From Phragmitibacter flavus (GTDB lineage: Bacteria > Verrucomicrobiota > Verrucomicrobiia > Verrucomicrobiales > Verrucomicrobiaceae), in contig NZ_VAUV01000009.1 in NCBI RefSeq assembly GCF_005780165.1, forward strand, positions 124,001 to 188,000: a DNA stretch of 64,000 nucleotides, written 5' to 3'. Shown piece after piece: positions 26,560 to 35,070 of this stretch (its first letter is position 1; every line of letters begins with the position of its first letter). Both the position numbers and the translations under genes were made by a program. Below the pieces are notes generated by a model. The model was not told the DNA's origin. It searched no databases and saw only the letters and a program-made list of their open reading frames with translations.

Positions 26560-27033
26560 TCACCGACCGCTGCCACCACTGCCTGGCTCGCTGTCAATTT
26601 CTCGCGTGACATCTGAATGTGATTTCTCAACCCCATTCTCGAATTTTGTATATGCCGACTGCGGGTCGCTTGGATTGACGGGCACGAAGAGCATGCGATT
26701 CCAGCTATTGAGTTTCTGCGGATTGAAGTAGATCGTTTCGGTTTTCCCATCCACTTCAGTCCGGATCGAGATTGTGCTCCATGAGTATCCAATTTTGGTT
26801 ATCACCTTCGTCCCATCAATCCTAATATCATCACTGTCATCGCATCTGGCTGAAAGCACTTTCTGACCATCCGGTAGGCGAGTCACGATCTCCCCATCCC
26901 TCACCAGATAGTTCCGCGCCGCTTCCCACGTCGGGTATCCCTCGCTTACCATAAAGCTATATCGCACAAAGACGAGGAAGGCGGCAGGAACGAGAAGCGC
27001 CAATCCCAACAGGATGTAGATTACACGTCTCAT
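26560..27033 (-). CDS. Membrane-anchored protein of unknown function
   Basis: A 157-residue protein with one N-terminal membrane helix (about 4-26, VIYILLGLALLVPAAFLVFV) and a periplasmic domain of about 130 residues rich in beta-type segments. The C-terminus is Ser/Gly-rich (SEPGSGGSGR). No family recognised. It has the same orientation as most island genes. Confidence 0.55.
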   Translation of the reverse strand: MRRVIYILLGLALLVPAAFLVFVRYSFMVSEGYPTWEAARNYLVRDGEIVTRLPDGQKVLSARCDDSDDIRIDGTKVITKIGYSWSTISIRTEVDGKTETIYFNPQKLNSWNRMLFVPVNPSDPQSAYTKFENGVEKSHSDVTREIDSEPGSGGSGR

Positions 27034-27197
27034 TTTTTCAACGTTTGAGCGCTAGTGGCTCGGAATGGTTGTCTCAATGTAAACGCTCTGCACGCTGCAA
27101 TGGTAATACATCAGCGAGAATCGGTAAAGCGCGCTTCGTGGGCGGAATTGTGTCTTGCCGCCGGGGGGGGTGAGCGCGGCACGAGTGACGCCCCCCA

Positions 27198-27764
27198 TCA
27201 GCTGCTCATGAAGCCCCAGCCGTCCGGGATGCCTCCAAGTTTGGATGCAACGTCCGCAAGCTGAGCCTCCGTCGTGGTGATGTTGTTGTGCGAGGGGATC
27301 ATTTCTCGGGTGACTACGACCTGCCAGGGCAATCCCTTTCGACCTCGGTAACGTTCAGGCTCAGAACACTCGCCCTTGGGAAGAAGAGCGGTAAATTGAG
27401 CAGCAGAATCACTCGAAGGAAAGATATGACAATAATCCACCGGACGACTCGTGATCAGGTCGCCTGCTCCTTCAGCGATGCCGAACAACACGTCACCATT
27501 CTCGTCAGATGGAAACAGTGTCTCACTCCGCCGTCCGTCCAACGAATCAGAGTCCAGTATCGCTCGCACCCGCCAGCCGGGTAGCGGTGGAGCCGCAGCG
27601 AGAATCTGAGTGATCACTGTGGAAAGGTCGTAAACTCCCTCTGCGGAAATCGGCAGGTCCTTTTTAATCTTTCTATCCTTTAATCTTACGAGGCCCGAAA
27701 TTGTTCGGTCCTTCAAATTAGACGCTACTCCATGGACACGTTGAGGTCGACATAGGTTTTGCAT
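27198..27764 (-). CDS. Uncharacterised protein ending in GGIPDGWG
   Basis: A 188-residue soluble protein if started at ATG 27764, which overlaps the upstream gene by 40 bases. A TTG at 27716, 8 bases after that gene's stop and behind a GGAG, is a plausible true start (172 residues). The last residues (ADVASKLGGIPDGWGFM) resemble the C-terminal end of RraB/DUF695-like folds, but the similarity is short and I do not assign it. Confidence 0.5.
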   Translation of the reverse strand: MQNLCRPQRVHGVASNLKDRTISGLVRLKDRKIKKDLPISAEGVYDLSTVITQILAAAPPLPGWRVRAILDSDSLDGRRSETLFPSDENGDVLFGIAEGAGDLITSRPVDYCHIFPSSDSAAQFTALLPKGECSEPERYRGRKGLPWQVVVTREMIPSHNNITTTEAQLADVASKLGGIPDGWGFMSS

Positions 27765-28093
27765 CGGTCACAGCTGAGCACCATCGCCTCCTCAGACGCT
27801 GGAGAGGGGTTCTCGGGCCGGATCCGACATCGCTTCATTTTATCATGGCATTCAGGGCAGCGCCTTGAGGGCCAAAAATCCCAAACGAACAATGCAATGA
27901 ACCCTGCGACAGCAAACGCTAGAATCACCAACACCCCCACCGCTCCAATCCGATCACTCTTTTGAAGATCTGCTCCGCAAATGAAAAGTGCGACACTACT
28001 TGAAACCAACAAAATCTTACCAACTAGCAATTTGACCCAGAAGTGCTCAAGCTCGCCAACCTTTCGATACTGTGGATCAGGATGCTTCATCAT
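27725..28093 (-). CDS. Two-helix membrane protein with zinc-ribbon-like tail
   Basis: A 122-residue protein with two membrane segments (about 23-41 and 50-72) and a C-terminal pair of CxxC motifs (RRCPECHDKMKRC and SCDRCKTYVD) that form a probable zinc ribbon in the cytoplasm. The stop overlaps the putative start of the next gene, so the two are likely co-transcribed. Family not recognised. Confidence 0.55.
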   Translation of the reverse strand: MMKHPDPQYRKVGELEHFWVKLLVGKILLVSSSVALFICGADLQKSDRIGAVGVLVILAFAVAGFIALFVWDFWPSRRCPECHDKMKRCRIRPENPSPASEEAMVLSCDRCKTYVDLNVSME

Positions 28094-28163
28094 TTTTACC
28101 GAATCGCCGCTGCTCCGGCACGAACCACTCGTTGACTATTCCATAACGATTTCCCGCACCATT

Positions 28164-28565
28164 CTATACACCTTTCCTATTTTGAGCCAAGAGTTTCTCG
28201 TAATCTTCGATCTCAAAATCAGTCCCTTGCTCAATCCCCCATGCGCTGGAGAATCGAGAATCATCCCCCGTATCAAGTGTCCAATCGACTAGATTTCCGT
28301 GTGCGTCGAAAACATAAGCCGGAGGTCCTGATCGCAAAATAAGCGGCATCCTTACAGGCCCAAAACAAACGTAGAAATCCTCGCCGTTTTTGGTTATCTT
28401 CTGCATCGCCTGTGGCTCTGGCATCGACGCACGGTATTGACCGTAAAATGCTATTCCATCCGCGCTGCTTGATCGTGCATGAGGCACCTCACATCCGATC
28501 CATGCGCAGAGCCCCAGCAGGAACAAGGTGCTGGGGGCAGCGAGGACTCGCCAGATTTGCTTCAT
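28164..28565 (-). CDS. Putative lipoprotein of unknown function
   Basis: From ATG 28565 the product is 133 residues with a signal-like N-terminus (KQIWRVLAAPSTLFLLGLCAWIGCE), possibly a lipoprotein with Cys in AWIGC. An upstream in-frame ATG at 28604 would place 13 charged residues before the signal. The mature part is short, with no family recognised (ITKNGEDFYVCFGPVRMPL; PPAYVFDAHGNLVDWTLD). Confidence 0.5.
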   Translation of the reverse strand: MKQIWRVLAAPSTLFLLGLCAWIGCEVPHARSSSADGIAFYGQYRASMPEPQAMQKITKNGEDFYVCFGPVRMPLILRSGPPAYVFDAHGNLVDWTLDTGDDSRFSSAWGIEQGTDFEIEDYEKLLAQNRKGV

Positions 28566-29085
28566 GGTTTCACAAAATGTTTCAATTGCATATTCCCGTT
28601 TCAACTTGTCTGCCCATCAATATTACCGTGATCAGTGCAGTTGCTCCATCAGCTGACTCGCCCAAACGCAGGTGAGGGGTGCCGAAAAAATGGTTATAGG
28701 TCCAGCCGTCCGTTTCATCCCAACTGGGAAGCAACGTGCTGAGAATCGCCTTCATCATCTTTCTTTGGATCGTTTTCATGGAATTGCACACTGACAGTCT
28801 GACCTTTGCAGGCCAATTGGGGTTCTCAATGAAGAGCGTGCAGGATCCCCCTCAAAATTCATTCCCAACAGTTTTAAAGGCAACCGCATTGTTCCGATTT
28901 TTCTCTTTCGCCTCTTTCCAGCCCCCTCTGGATTTCTTATCACAAAATTTCCGCCACTCCCAGGGGATCGATACCGGGCAGGATTCTAACAGGTTCCCAT
29001 CGCTCGGAAAACCTTGAAGAATGAGCCATCCAAGGTGTATCCAATGTCGAATTCCCTATTTGGTGCGCTTTCAGGATGAATAATC
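28566..29085. other. 520-base stretch without a supported gene
   Basis: This AT-richer stretch separates the accessory island from the glycosyltransferase gene. Short frames exist on both strands (28582-28791 minus, 28736-29017 plus), but neither has a start region or family that I can support. The promoter of the gene at 29086 must lie here; I see no clear -35/-10 pair. Confidence 0.5.
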
Positions 29086-32000
29086 ATGATTATCCCGTCT
29101 TATTCTTTTTTCCCTCTTCGAATTTCAGCAGAATCGGCATGGACCCCGCATCTTCCTTTTGCCTATGACTTGGTGCGCATTCAAAATCCACGGCAGATTG
29201 TCGAACTCAGGTCGTGGAGTGGGGATGCTTTCTTTACCTTTTGTCAGTCCGTTGCAGATCATCAACTCGGCACGCGCTGTTCCGCCATTGGCCACAAGAT
29301 GGATGATCCACTCCAAATCGATCAGCCAGAGCACCAACAAAATTACGCCGCGTTCGCGCGTATGCTGAAAACCGAGCCATCGAAGGCAGTTGCGGAGTTC
29401 GATGACCACACGATCGACCTGCTGCATCTCGATGGCTTTCATGCAGGTGCCACAGTAGCTGAAGACTTCGCCACGTGGTTTCCCAAAGTCCGGGAGGGCG
29501 GGGTCGTGCTTTTTCACGACATCCATGGGCAACCAGGTGAGGCCTGCCGTGATCGGGGGGCCGGACGCTTATGGAATGAAATAAAAAAATCTCATCAGAC
29601 CTATTCCTTCAGCCATGGCCGTGGACTCGGCATCCTGGTAAAGGGTCACAACGATGTCATGGACTCCTGGTTGCAGGAGGTGACCCTGGGCCCGCTTGGT
29701 CACTATTATGCCAATCGCGGACTGGCCCTCAGCATGGAGGCGGAACGAAAAATGCTGGAGGCTGAAATCGAAAAGCTGCGGCAATCGCATCATCGGATGC
29801 TCAACACCATGGCCGGTGAAAACAGCCCTGGACCGCTCAAGCCCGATGACGCACGGCGGGCAATAGAGGTCGGCAGAATTTCTTCGAATCCTCAAGAGAC
29901 TAAGGGAAACGCCGATGCCAGTTCGAACCACCACCGCCGCTATCTGGAAAAGGCTTTGGAGGCCACCCGGAGTGGTCGCAATCTGCTCACCGTCGTGCGC
30001 AAAAAATGGATGGGCCGGAGACTGATCTCAGACCAGGCGCTGCGCAAGATCGACCAGATGATCGAACAGGAAGAGAAAGCACTCATCCGCAAACGTCCCC
30101 TTGCGGTTTTTGAAGGTCGCAAACTCGCCATCGACCGTTGTTCGGAGGTGCTCAAGCAGGCACGAACCAAAAGATGGACCCGATGGCTGGTGCGTTCGGA
30201 TGAGATGCGCAAGCTCAAACAGGCGAAACAGACGGTGGAGCGAAATCTAAAAGCATGGCAAAGCGCGGAGCGAAAGCTCCAGGCAAAGAAAGTCCCTCTG
30301 TTATTTGACGCGCGTCATTACCTTTCTCAATGGGAGGCCAAGGTTGGTCAGCAGGATCATCAAGTGACGTTGGACAATGCGCTCGAACATTACCAATCCA
30401 CAGGCTGGAAAATTCAGCTCGATCCCCATCCATTGTTTCACGTGGGATGGTATCTGGGCCGGAATGCTGATGTCGCAGCCACTGGCATGGAGCCGATGCG
30501 ACATTATCTCACCCAAGGCGCGAGGGAGGGCCGCTGGCCAAACCCTTTGTTTGATCCCGTTTGGTATCTGGCCAATTACCCTGAGGTCGCCAGAATGCCG
30601 ATGGAACCCCTCACTCATTTCATCCAAACCGGCGCGAAGGAAGGGAGGTCGCCACACCGCAAGTTTTGTCCAGTCTGGTATTCAAAAATGTATGGATCGC
30701 AAATGGGCGACGCCGATGCCCTGACGCATTTCATCACCACCGGTTGCCAGACCGGATGCCTGCCGCTTCCTGAGTTTGAAACGCATTCCGATCGCAAGAT
30801 ATTCGACCGCGTCGGATTGGATGCCAAATCCATCATTCAAGCCTATGGCCATGGCGAAATCATTGATGATGTGAAGGATCAGAACTGGTGGGCTGAGTCC
30901 CACGCGGTGTTTCCACCGCCATTGGTCAAAGAACAATGCCTTGCCGATGCCGAGCAACGCTATCAATCGCTTCTATCAGGACATGAGACCATTGTGTTGC
31001 CAACTTCAGACCACCCTGAGGTCAGCATTGTCATCACCGCATTCAACAAGCCGGCGCTTCTGCTTCGATGCCTCGAATCGTTGAGCAAGCACCTTGATGG
31101 ACCGAGTGAGGTGATCATCTGGGATGACGCAAGCACGGAGAACATGGATGCGCTCTACGACAAACTGTTCGGGGCCAGGGTGTTGAAGTCGAGCATCAAT
31201 TTGAATTTCGTCCTCGCCAACAATGAAGCGGCAAAGCATGCCAGATCAGAGTTCCTGCTGCTGTTGAATACCGATGCCTTCGTCCGTGAAAACGCCTTGT
31301 CCAGTTCTTTGGCCTTGATCAAGAGCAACCCAAAAATCGGCATTGTTGGCGGCTGCCTCATTCTGCCTGACGGTCGCGTGCAGGAGGCGGGAAACGCGAT
31401 TTGGAGCGATGCCTCCTGTGCAGGGATAGGACGCGGAATGATTCCAGATCACCCGTTCTTTGAGCAAGCCAGGGCCGTCGACTATTGTTCGGGCGCCTAC
31501 TTTCTGGTGCGTCGAGAACTATGGGATGAACTGGGGGGATTCGACGTTGACCTGGCTCCAGCCTATTACGAAGAGACCGATTTTTGCCTGCGAGCTCTAG
31601 GCAAAGGTTATCTGACCGTTTACAATCCGATGGCAAAAATTGACCATTTTGAGTTTGGCACCAACGGGCAGTTAGCGGCGGTCGGGAGAATGCAACAAAA
31701 CCAGCGAAGGATCTGTGACAAGCACCGTGAACTGTTGTTGGCCTGTCCAATGCCCAATGACTGGAGATCTTTTTACACCAAGCGTCGTCCAGGACAATTG
31801 CGGGTCATTTTCCTGGACGATCTGGTTCCGAGCGAATCACTGGGATCGGGCTTCCCGAGGGCACTTGCCATTCTGTCCGAGCTGGCATCTGCAGAGATGG
31901 AAGTGATCCTCTGCACTCTGGCTCAATCGTCATCGTCGGTTGAATCCCAACCGAGGCATCAGGCGCTGCGCTGGGTCACCCTCGCGACCTGCTCCAACCG

Positions 32001-32952
32001 GGAACAACAACGGGATCTGCTGTTGAATCTATTGCCGGATTGTGACGCGGTGCTGGTCAGCCGACCTCACAACAAACCTTTTTTGAGTTCGATCCTGGAA
32101 ACGATGGCCAACGATGAGAAGTCAAAAAAGCCCATGATCATCTATGACGCGGAGGCCATCTTTGCCGAGCGTGAAGTGCTCCGGCACCGCGTCGTCTATG
32201 GCAGGGAGATGCCGCAGGATCGCGCGCGGAAGCTGGTTGAAAACGAGCTCGCCCTTGCCGAGACCTCGGACGCATTGATCGCGGTTACTCCCGCGGATCT
32301 GAAAAAATTTCAAGCCGTTGCGCCCGGCAAAAAGATGATGGTCTTGGGTCACGCAGTGTCGGCGCAGGAAGAATCCCCTCGATTCGAGGAACGCAGGGGA
32401 ATGTTTTTTGTAGGTCCGATTTTGTCAGACGACACTCCCAATGCCGACGCGATCTACTGGTTTCTGGACAACGTCATCCCCTTGATTTGGAAGACCCAGT
32501 TAATTCCACTTCGCATGGCTGGTCGGGCCGTCACCCGAAGACTGTATGAATACCTTGGCGAGAACATTGTCCACCTTGGAATTGTCGACGATATTGAGCC
32601 GGAGTTTGCCAGGGCGAGAGTCTTTGTGTGCCCGACGAGGTTCGCCGCCGGAATGCCTCTTAAAATGGTGCAGGCCATGGCCAACGGTGTTCCGATTGTC
32701 TGCACAACCCTGGTCGCCACCCAGCTTACCCTGACCCATGAAGTGCATGTGTTGGTGGCGGATTCGCCAAAAGATTTTGCCCGTGCGATCTTGCGACTTC
32801 ACGAAGATGAAGAGCTTTGGCGGCGGCTGCGGGATGCCTGTTTGTCGGAAGTGAAACAGAACTACAGTCCGGAGCTGCTGGCGAAAAACGTGGCGCAAAT
32901 CCGCAATTGGATAAGCTCCGCAAGCATCGCTGACTCACATTCAAATCCATAG
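29086..32952 (+). CDS. Large multidomain glycosyltransferase: methyltransferase-like domain, repeats, GT2, GT4
   Basis: A 1288-residue cytoplasmic protein of at least four parts. Residues 25-200 resemble a class I methyltransferase (Methyltransf_24 type; LLHLDGFHAGATVAEDF, GGVVLFHDIHG), but the SAM loop reads VELRSWSGD in place of the usual ELG. Residues 220-400 are basic helices. Residues 405-565 hold four repeats of about 50 residues of the FDPVWYLANYPEV...PLTHFIQTGAKEGR kind. A GT2 domain follows (645-860: VSIVITAFNKPALLLRCLES, NTDAFVRENAL, YYEETDFCLRALGKG), then a GT4-like domain (about 920-1275: FARARVFVCPTRFAAGMPLK). It probably builds a surface glycan. Confidence 0.85.
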   Translation: MIIPSYSFFPLRISAESAWTPHLPFAYDLVRIQNPRQIVELRSWSGDAFFTFCQSVADHQLGTRCSAIGHKMDDPLQIDQPEHQQNYAAFARMLKTEPSKAVAEFDDHTIDLLHLDGFHAGATVAEDFATWFPKVREGGVVLFHDIHGQPGEACRDRGAGRLWNEIKKSHQTYSFSHGRGLGILVKGHNDVMDSWLQEVTLGPLGHYYANRGLALSMEAERKMLEAEIEKLRQSHHRMLNTMAGENSPGPLKPDDARRAIEVGRISSNPQETKGNADASSNHHRRYLEKALEATRSGRNLLTVVRKKWMGRRLISDQALRKIDQMIEQEEKALIRKRPLAVFEGRKLAIDRCSEVLKQARTKRWTRWLVRSDEMRKLKQAKQTVERNLKAWQSAERKLQAKKVPLLFDARHYLSQWEAKVGQQDHQVTLDNALEHYQSTGWKIQLDPHPLFHVGWYLGRNADVAATGMEPMRHYLTQGAREGRWPNPLFDPVWYLANYPEVARMPMEPLTHFIQTGAKEGRSPHRKFCPVWYSKMYGSQMGDADALTHFITTGCQTGCLPLPEFETHSDRKIFDRVGLDAKSIIQAYGHGEIIDDVKDQNWWAESHAVFPPPLVKEQCLADAEQRYQSLLSGHETIVLPTSDHPEVSIVITAFNKPALLLRCLESLSKHLDGPSEVIIWDDASTENMDALYDKLFGARVLKSSINLNFVLANNEAAKHARSEFLLLLNTDAFVRENALSSSLALIKSNPKIGIVGGCLILPDGRVQEAGNAIWSDASCAGIGRGMIPDHPFFEQARAVDYCSGAYFLVRRELWDELGGFDVDLAPAYYEETDFCLRALGKGYLTVYNPMAKIDHFEFGTNGQLAAVGRMQQNQRRICDKHRELLLACPMPNDWRSFYTKRRPGQLRVIFLDDLVPSESLGSGFPRALAILSELASAEMEVILCTLAQSSSSVESQPRHQALRWVTLATCSNREQQRDLLLNLLPDCDAVLVSRPHNKPFLSSILETMANDEKSKKPMIIYDAEAIFAEREVLRHRVVYGREMPQDRARKLVENELALAETSDALIAVTPADLKKFQAVAPGKKMMVLGHAVSAQEESPRFEERRGMFFVGPILSDDTPNADAIYWFLDNVIPLIWKTQLIPLRMAGRAVTRRLYEYLGENIVHLGIVDDIEPEFARARVFVCPTRFAAGMPLKMVQAMANGVPIVCTTLVATQLTLTHEVHVLVADSPKDFARAILRLHEDEELWRRLRDACLSEVKQNYSPELLAKNVAQIRNWISSASIADSHSNP

Positions 32953-32965
32953 GCTCACTGACTCC

Positions 32966-33919
32966 ATGATGATCAACAACACAGACGGCCAGGTGGATGT
33001 ATGGGATGCCAAGGGATCACCAGATGCACAGGTTTTCAGCAAGGACAGTTACTGGCTTTCCAACCCGGCGGTGGAAGCCAATCATAACTTCAGGTTGACC
33101 GGGGATGAACAGGTTGATTGGATTACTTATGCGATAAAAAAATACTGCAATTCTTCCGAGACATCCAACCGCCGTGTTTTGTCGATTGGCTGTGGAAATG
33201 GCTACCTGGAGCGAAAGCTCTGGGAAATGGGAGTCTTCTCAACCTGTGACGCGTTTGATTATTCTCCGGCAAGCATCGCGCGCGCGAGGAAAGAAGCCGA
33301 AAAAGCAGCCATCCCCGCCATCAACTATTATGTGGATGACGGAAACACGGCCATGCTTCACCAGCAAAGCTATGATCTTGTGATCTTCAGCATGTCACTC
33401 CATCACATCAATGATATGGAGCATTTGCTGGGTCAGGTGGCGAACAGTTTGAAACCGGGTGGATTGATCATCGCCAATGAATATGTCGGCCCGAATCGAT
33501 TCGAGTTCACCAAACGTCAGAAAGAGGTGATGGACGCCATGATCAGCTTGATCCCTCGGGAGTATCGCCTTTCGGTGAACGATCACTTCAAGGGCACTGG
33601 CGAATACCCCACCCCCTTGGAAGTAATCAAGGACGACCCGAGTGAGTCCATCCGCTCCGAAGAAATCCCAAGACTGCTCAATGAGGTGTTTGAGGTGGTG
33701 GAGACCCGGCGTGGCTCCGGAACTACACTGCAGTTTCTTCTGAATGGAATCGCCGGAAATTTTCGACCGGACAACCCGAGATCCATGCAAGTATTGAACA
33801 TGCTTTTGATGATTGAAAACACCCTGCTCGACATTCATGATTTGAACGCCGATTTCATGTTGATCATCGGGAGAAATCGAGCCCCAAAGGTGGAACTCAA
33901 TACCCATTCAAAAACGTGA
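32966..33919 (+). CDS. Class I SAM-dependent methyltransferase
   Basis: A 317-residue methyltransferase. SAM motif I is VLSIGCGNGYLERKL (about 71-85), then CDAFDYSPASIARARKEAE and YDLVIFSMSLHHINDMEHLL with LKPGGLIIANEYVG. It starts 13 bases after the large glycosyltransferase and is likely co-transcribed. It may methylate the glycan or a sugar nucleotide made by that system; the acceptor is unknown. Confidence 0.82.
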   Translation: MMINNTDGQVDVWDAKGSPDAQVFSKDSYWLSNPAVEANHNFRLTGDEQVDWITYAIKKYCNSSETSNRRVLSIGCGNGYLERKLWEMGVFSTCDAFDYSPASIARARKEAEKAAIPAINYYVDDGNTAMLHQQSYDLVIFSMSLHHINDMEHLLGQVANSLKPGGLIIANEYVGPNRFEFTKRQKEVMDAMISLIPREYRLSVNDHFKGTGEYPTPLEVIKDDPSESIRSEEIPRLLNEVFEVVETRRGSGTTLQFLLNGIAGNFRPDNPRSMQVLNMLLMIENTLLDIHDLNADFMLIIGRNRAPKVELNTHSKT

Positions 33920-33928
33920 TATCCGGTG

Positions 33929-35020
33929 TCAGTCAATCTTCCTGCCGGAGGACTTCCATTCCCCGAGCACCTTTGGCAACAATCCATGCTCCGCTTCATG
34001 AATCCTTGCGAGCAAGGTTTCCGAAGTATCTCTTGGTAAAATAGGCACCGCTTGCTGGGCAAGTATCTCCCCGCCATCCAGGTCTTCATTGACCAGATGC
34101 ACGGTGCAACCGGCCTCCGTCTCGCCCGCCTCCAATGCCTGAACCCAGGCATCGCGACCTTTGTATTTCGGCAACAACGATGGGTGGATGTTCACAATCC
34201 GATCCCGGTAAGCACTCAACACCGGCTCCTTCAACAACCGCATGAATCCCGCCAGCACCACCACCTGCACTCCATGGCGTTCCAGATGATCAAGAATCTC
34301 TTTTTGTGGTCCGGACGGTAGCCTCAGTGGATGAGTTCCCGGATCGACAAAGATCGCCGGCAACCCGGCCTCGCGAGCTTTTTCCAGAATCCGTGAATCC
34401 TCCACATCCGACATCACCACCGCGATCTCCGCATCCAGCGACCTACTTTTGATCGCCTTCAGGATCGCCTCAAAATTGCTTCCATAACCGGAGCCAAGAA
34501 TCCCCAGTCTTAGCTTGTTGCTCACCGGCACATTCATGCGTTTGATCGTCGCCGTCGTCGACCTTCCCGGCACCAAGGGAAGAATGCAAATCTCCGCCCC
34601 CACCTTATCCAGCGCCGACCGTTCTTCGGCATTGAGACTCTCCACTGTGTAGTCCCCGCCTTTGCTGTAGATATGCGGTTTGATCGCTTCAATCAAGCCT
34701 GTAGCCCGCGGATCCTCAAACAACACCACCTTGTCCACACAGCCCAACGCCGCCAGCACCTCTGCCCGATCTTCTTCATGATTGATCGGACGTGTCGGCC
34801 CCTTCAAGGCCCGCGTCGACGCATCCGAGTTCATCGCAATCACCATCCCGTCCCCCAGTTCCCGCGCCTCGCGCAAATACCTTACGTGGCCGGCGTGCAG
34901 AATATCGAAACAGCCATTGGTGAACACCAGCTTTTTGCCCGCCGCATCAAGTTCGTCGCGCCAGGCGCGGACATCTTCAACAGAGGACAACCAGGAGGAA
35001 GTGGATTCGGAGTCAGGCAT
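33929..35020 (-). CDS. Fusion of RfaE2/HldE adenylyltransferase and PurN formyltransferase
   Basis: A 363-residue two-domain protein. Residues 1-160 match the nucleotidyltransferase half of HldE (RfaE2): FTNGCFDILHAGHVRYL with the HxGH-type motif (33-49), then IAMNSDASTRALKGP and LVPGRSTTATIKRM. It would adenylylate heptose 1-phosphate for LPS core. Residues 167-355 match phosphoribosylglycinamide formyltransferase: GSGYGSNFEAIL, NIHPSLLPKYKG (N277, H279) and LVNEDLDGGEIL (D315), with the same spacing as the catalytic N106/H108/D144 of E. coli PurN. Both active sites look intact. No obvious link between the two reactions. Confidence 0.88.
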   Translation of the reverse strand: MPDSESTSSWLSSVEDVRAWRDELDAAGKKLVFTNGCFDILHAGHVRYLREARELGDGMVIAMNSDASTRALKGPTRPINHEEDRAEVLAALGCVDKVVLFEDPRATGLIEAIKPHIYSKGGDYTVESLNAEERSALDKVGAEICILPLVPGRSTTATIKRMNVPVSNKLRLGILGSGYGSNFEAILKAIKSRSLDAEIAVVMSDVEDSRILEKAREAGLPAIFVDPGTHPLRLPSGPQKEILDHLERHGVQVVVLAGFMRLLKEPVLSAYRDRIVNIHPSLLPKYKGRDAWVQALEAGETEAGCTVHLVNEDLDGGEILAQQAVPILPRDTSETLLARIHEAEHGLLPKVLGEWKSSGRKID

Positions 35021-35070
35021 GTTAGTCCAGGCATCTTAGCCTGCCTTTCCCATCATACAACTTCGCGACG

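Noticed and set aside
28582-28791. 69-residue minus-strand frame
   Set aside because: No homology signal or start region, and it overlaps the start of the neighbouring lipoprotein frame.
28736-29017. 93-residue plus-strand frame before the glycosyltransferase
   Set aside because: Composition not protein-like in its second half and no start signal; could not be supported.
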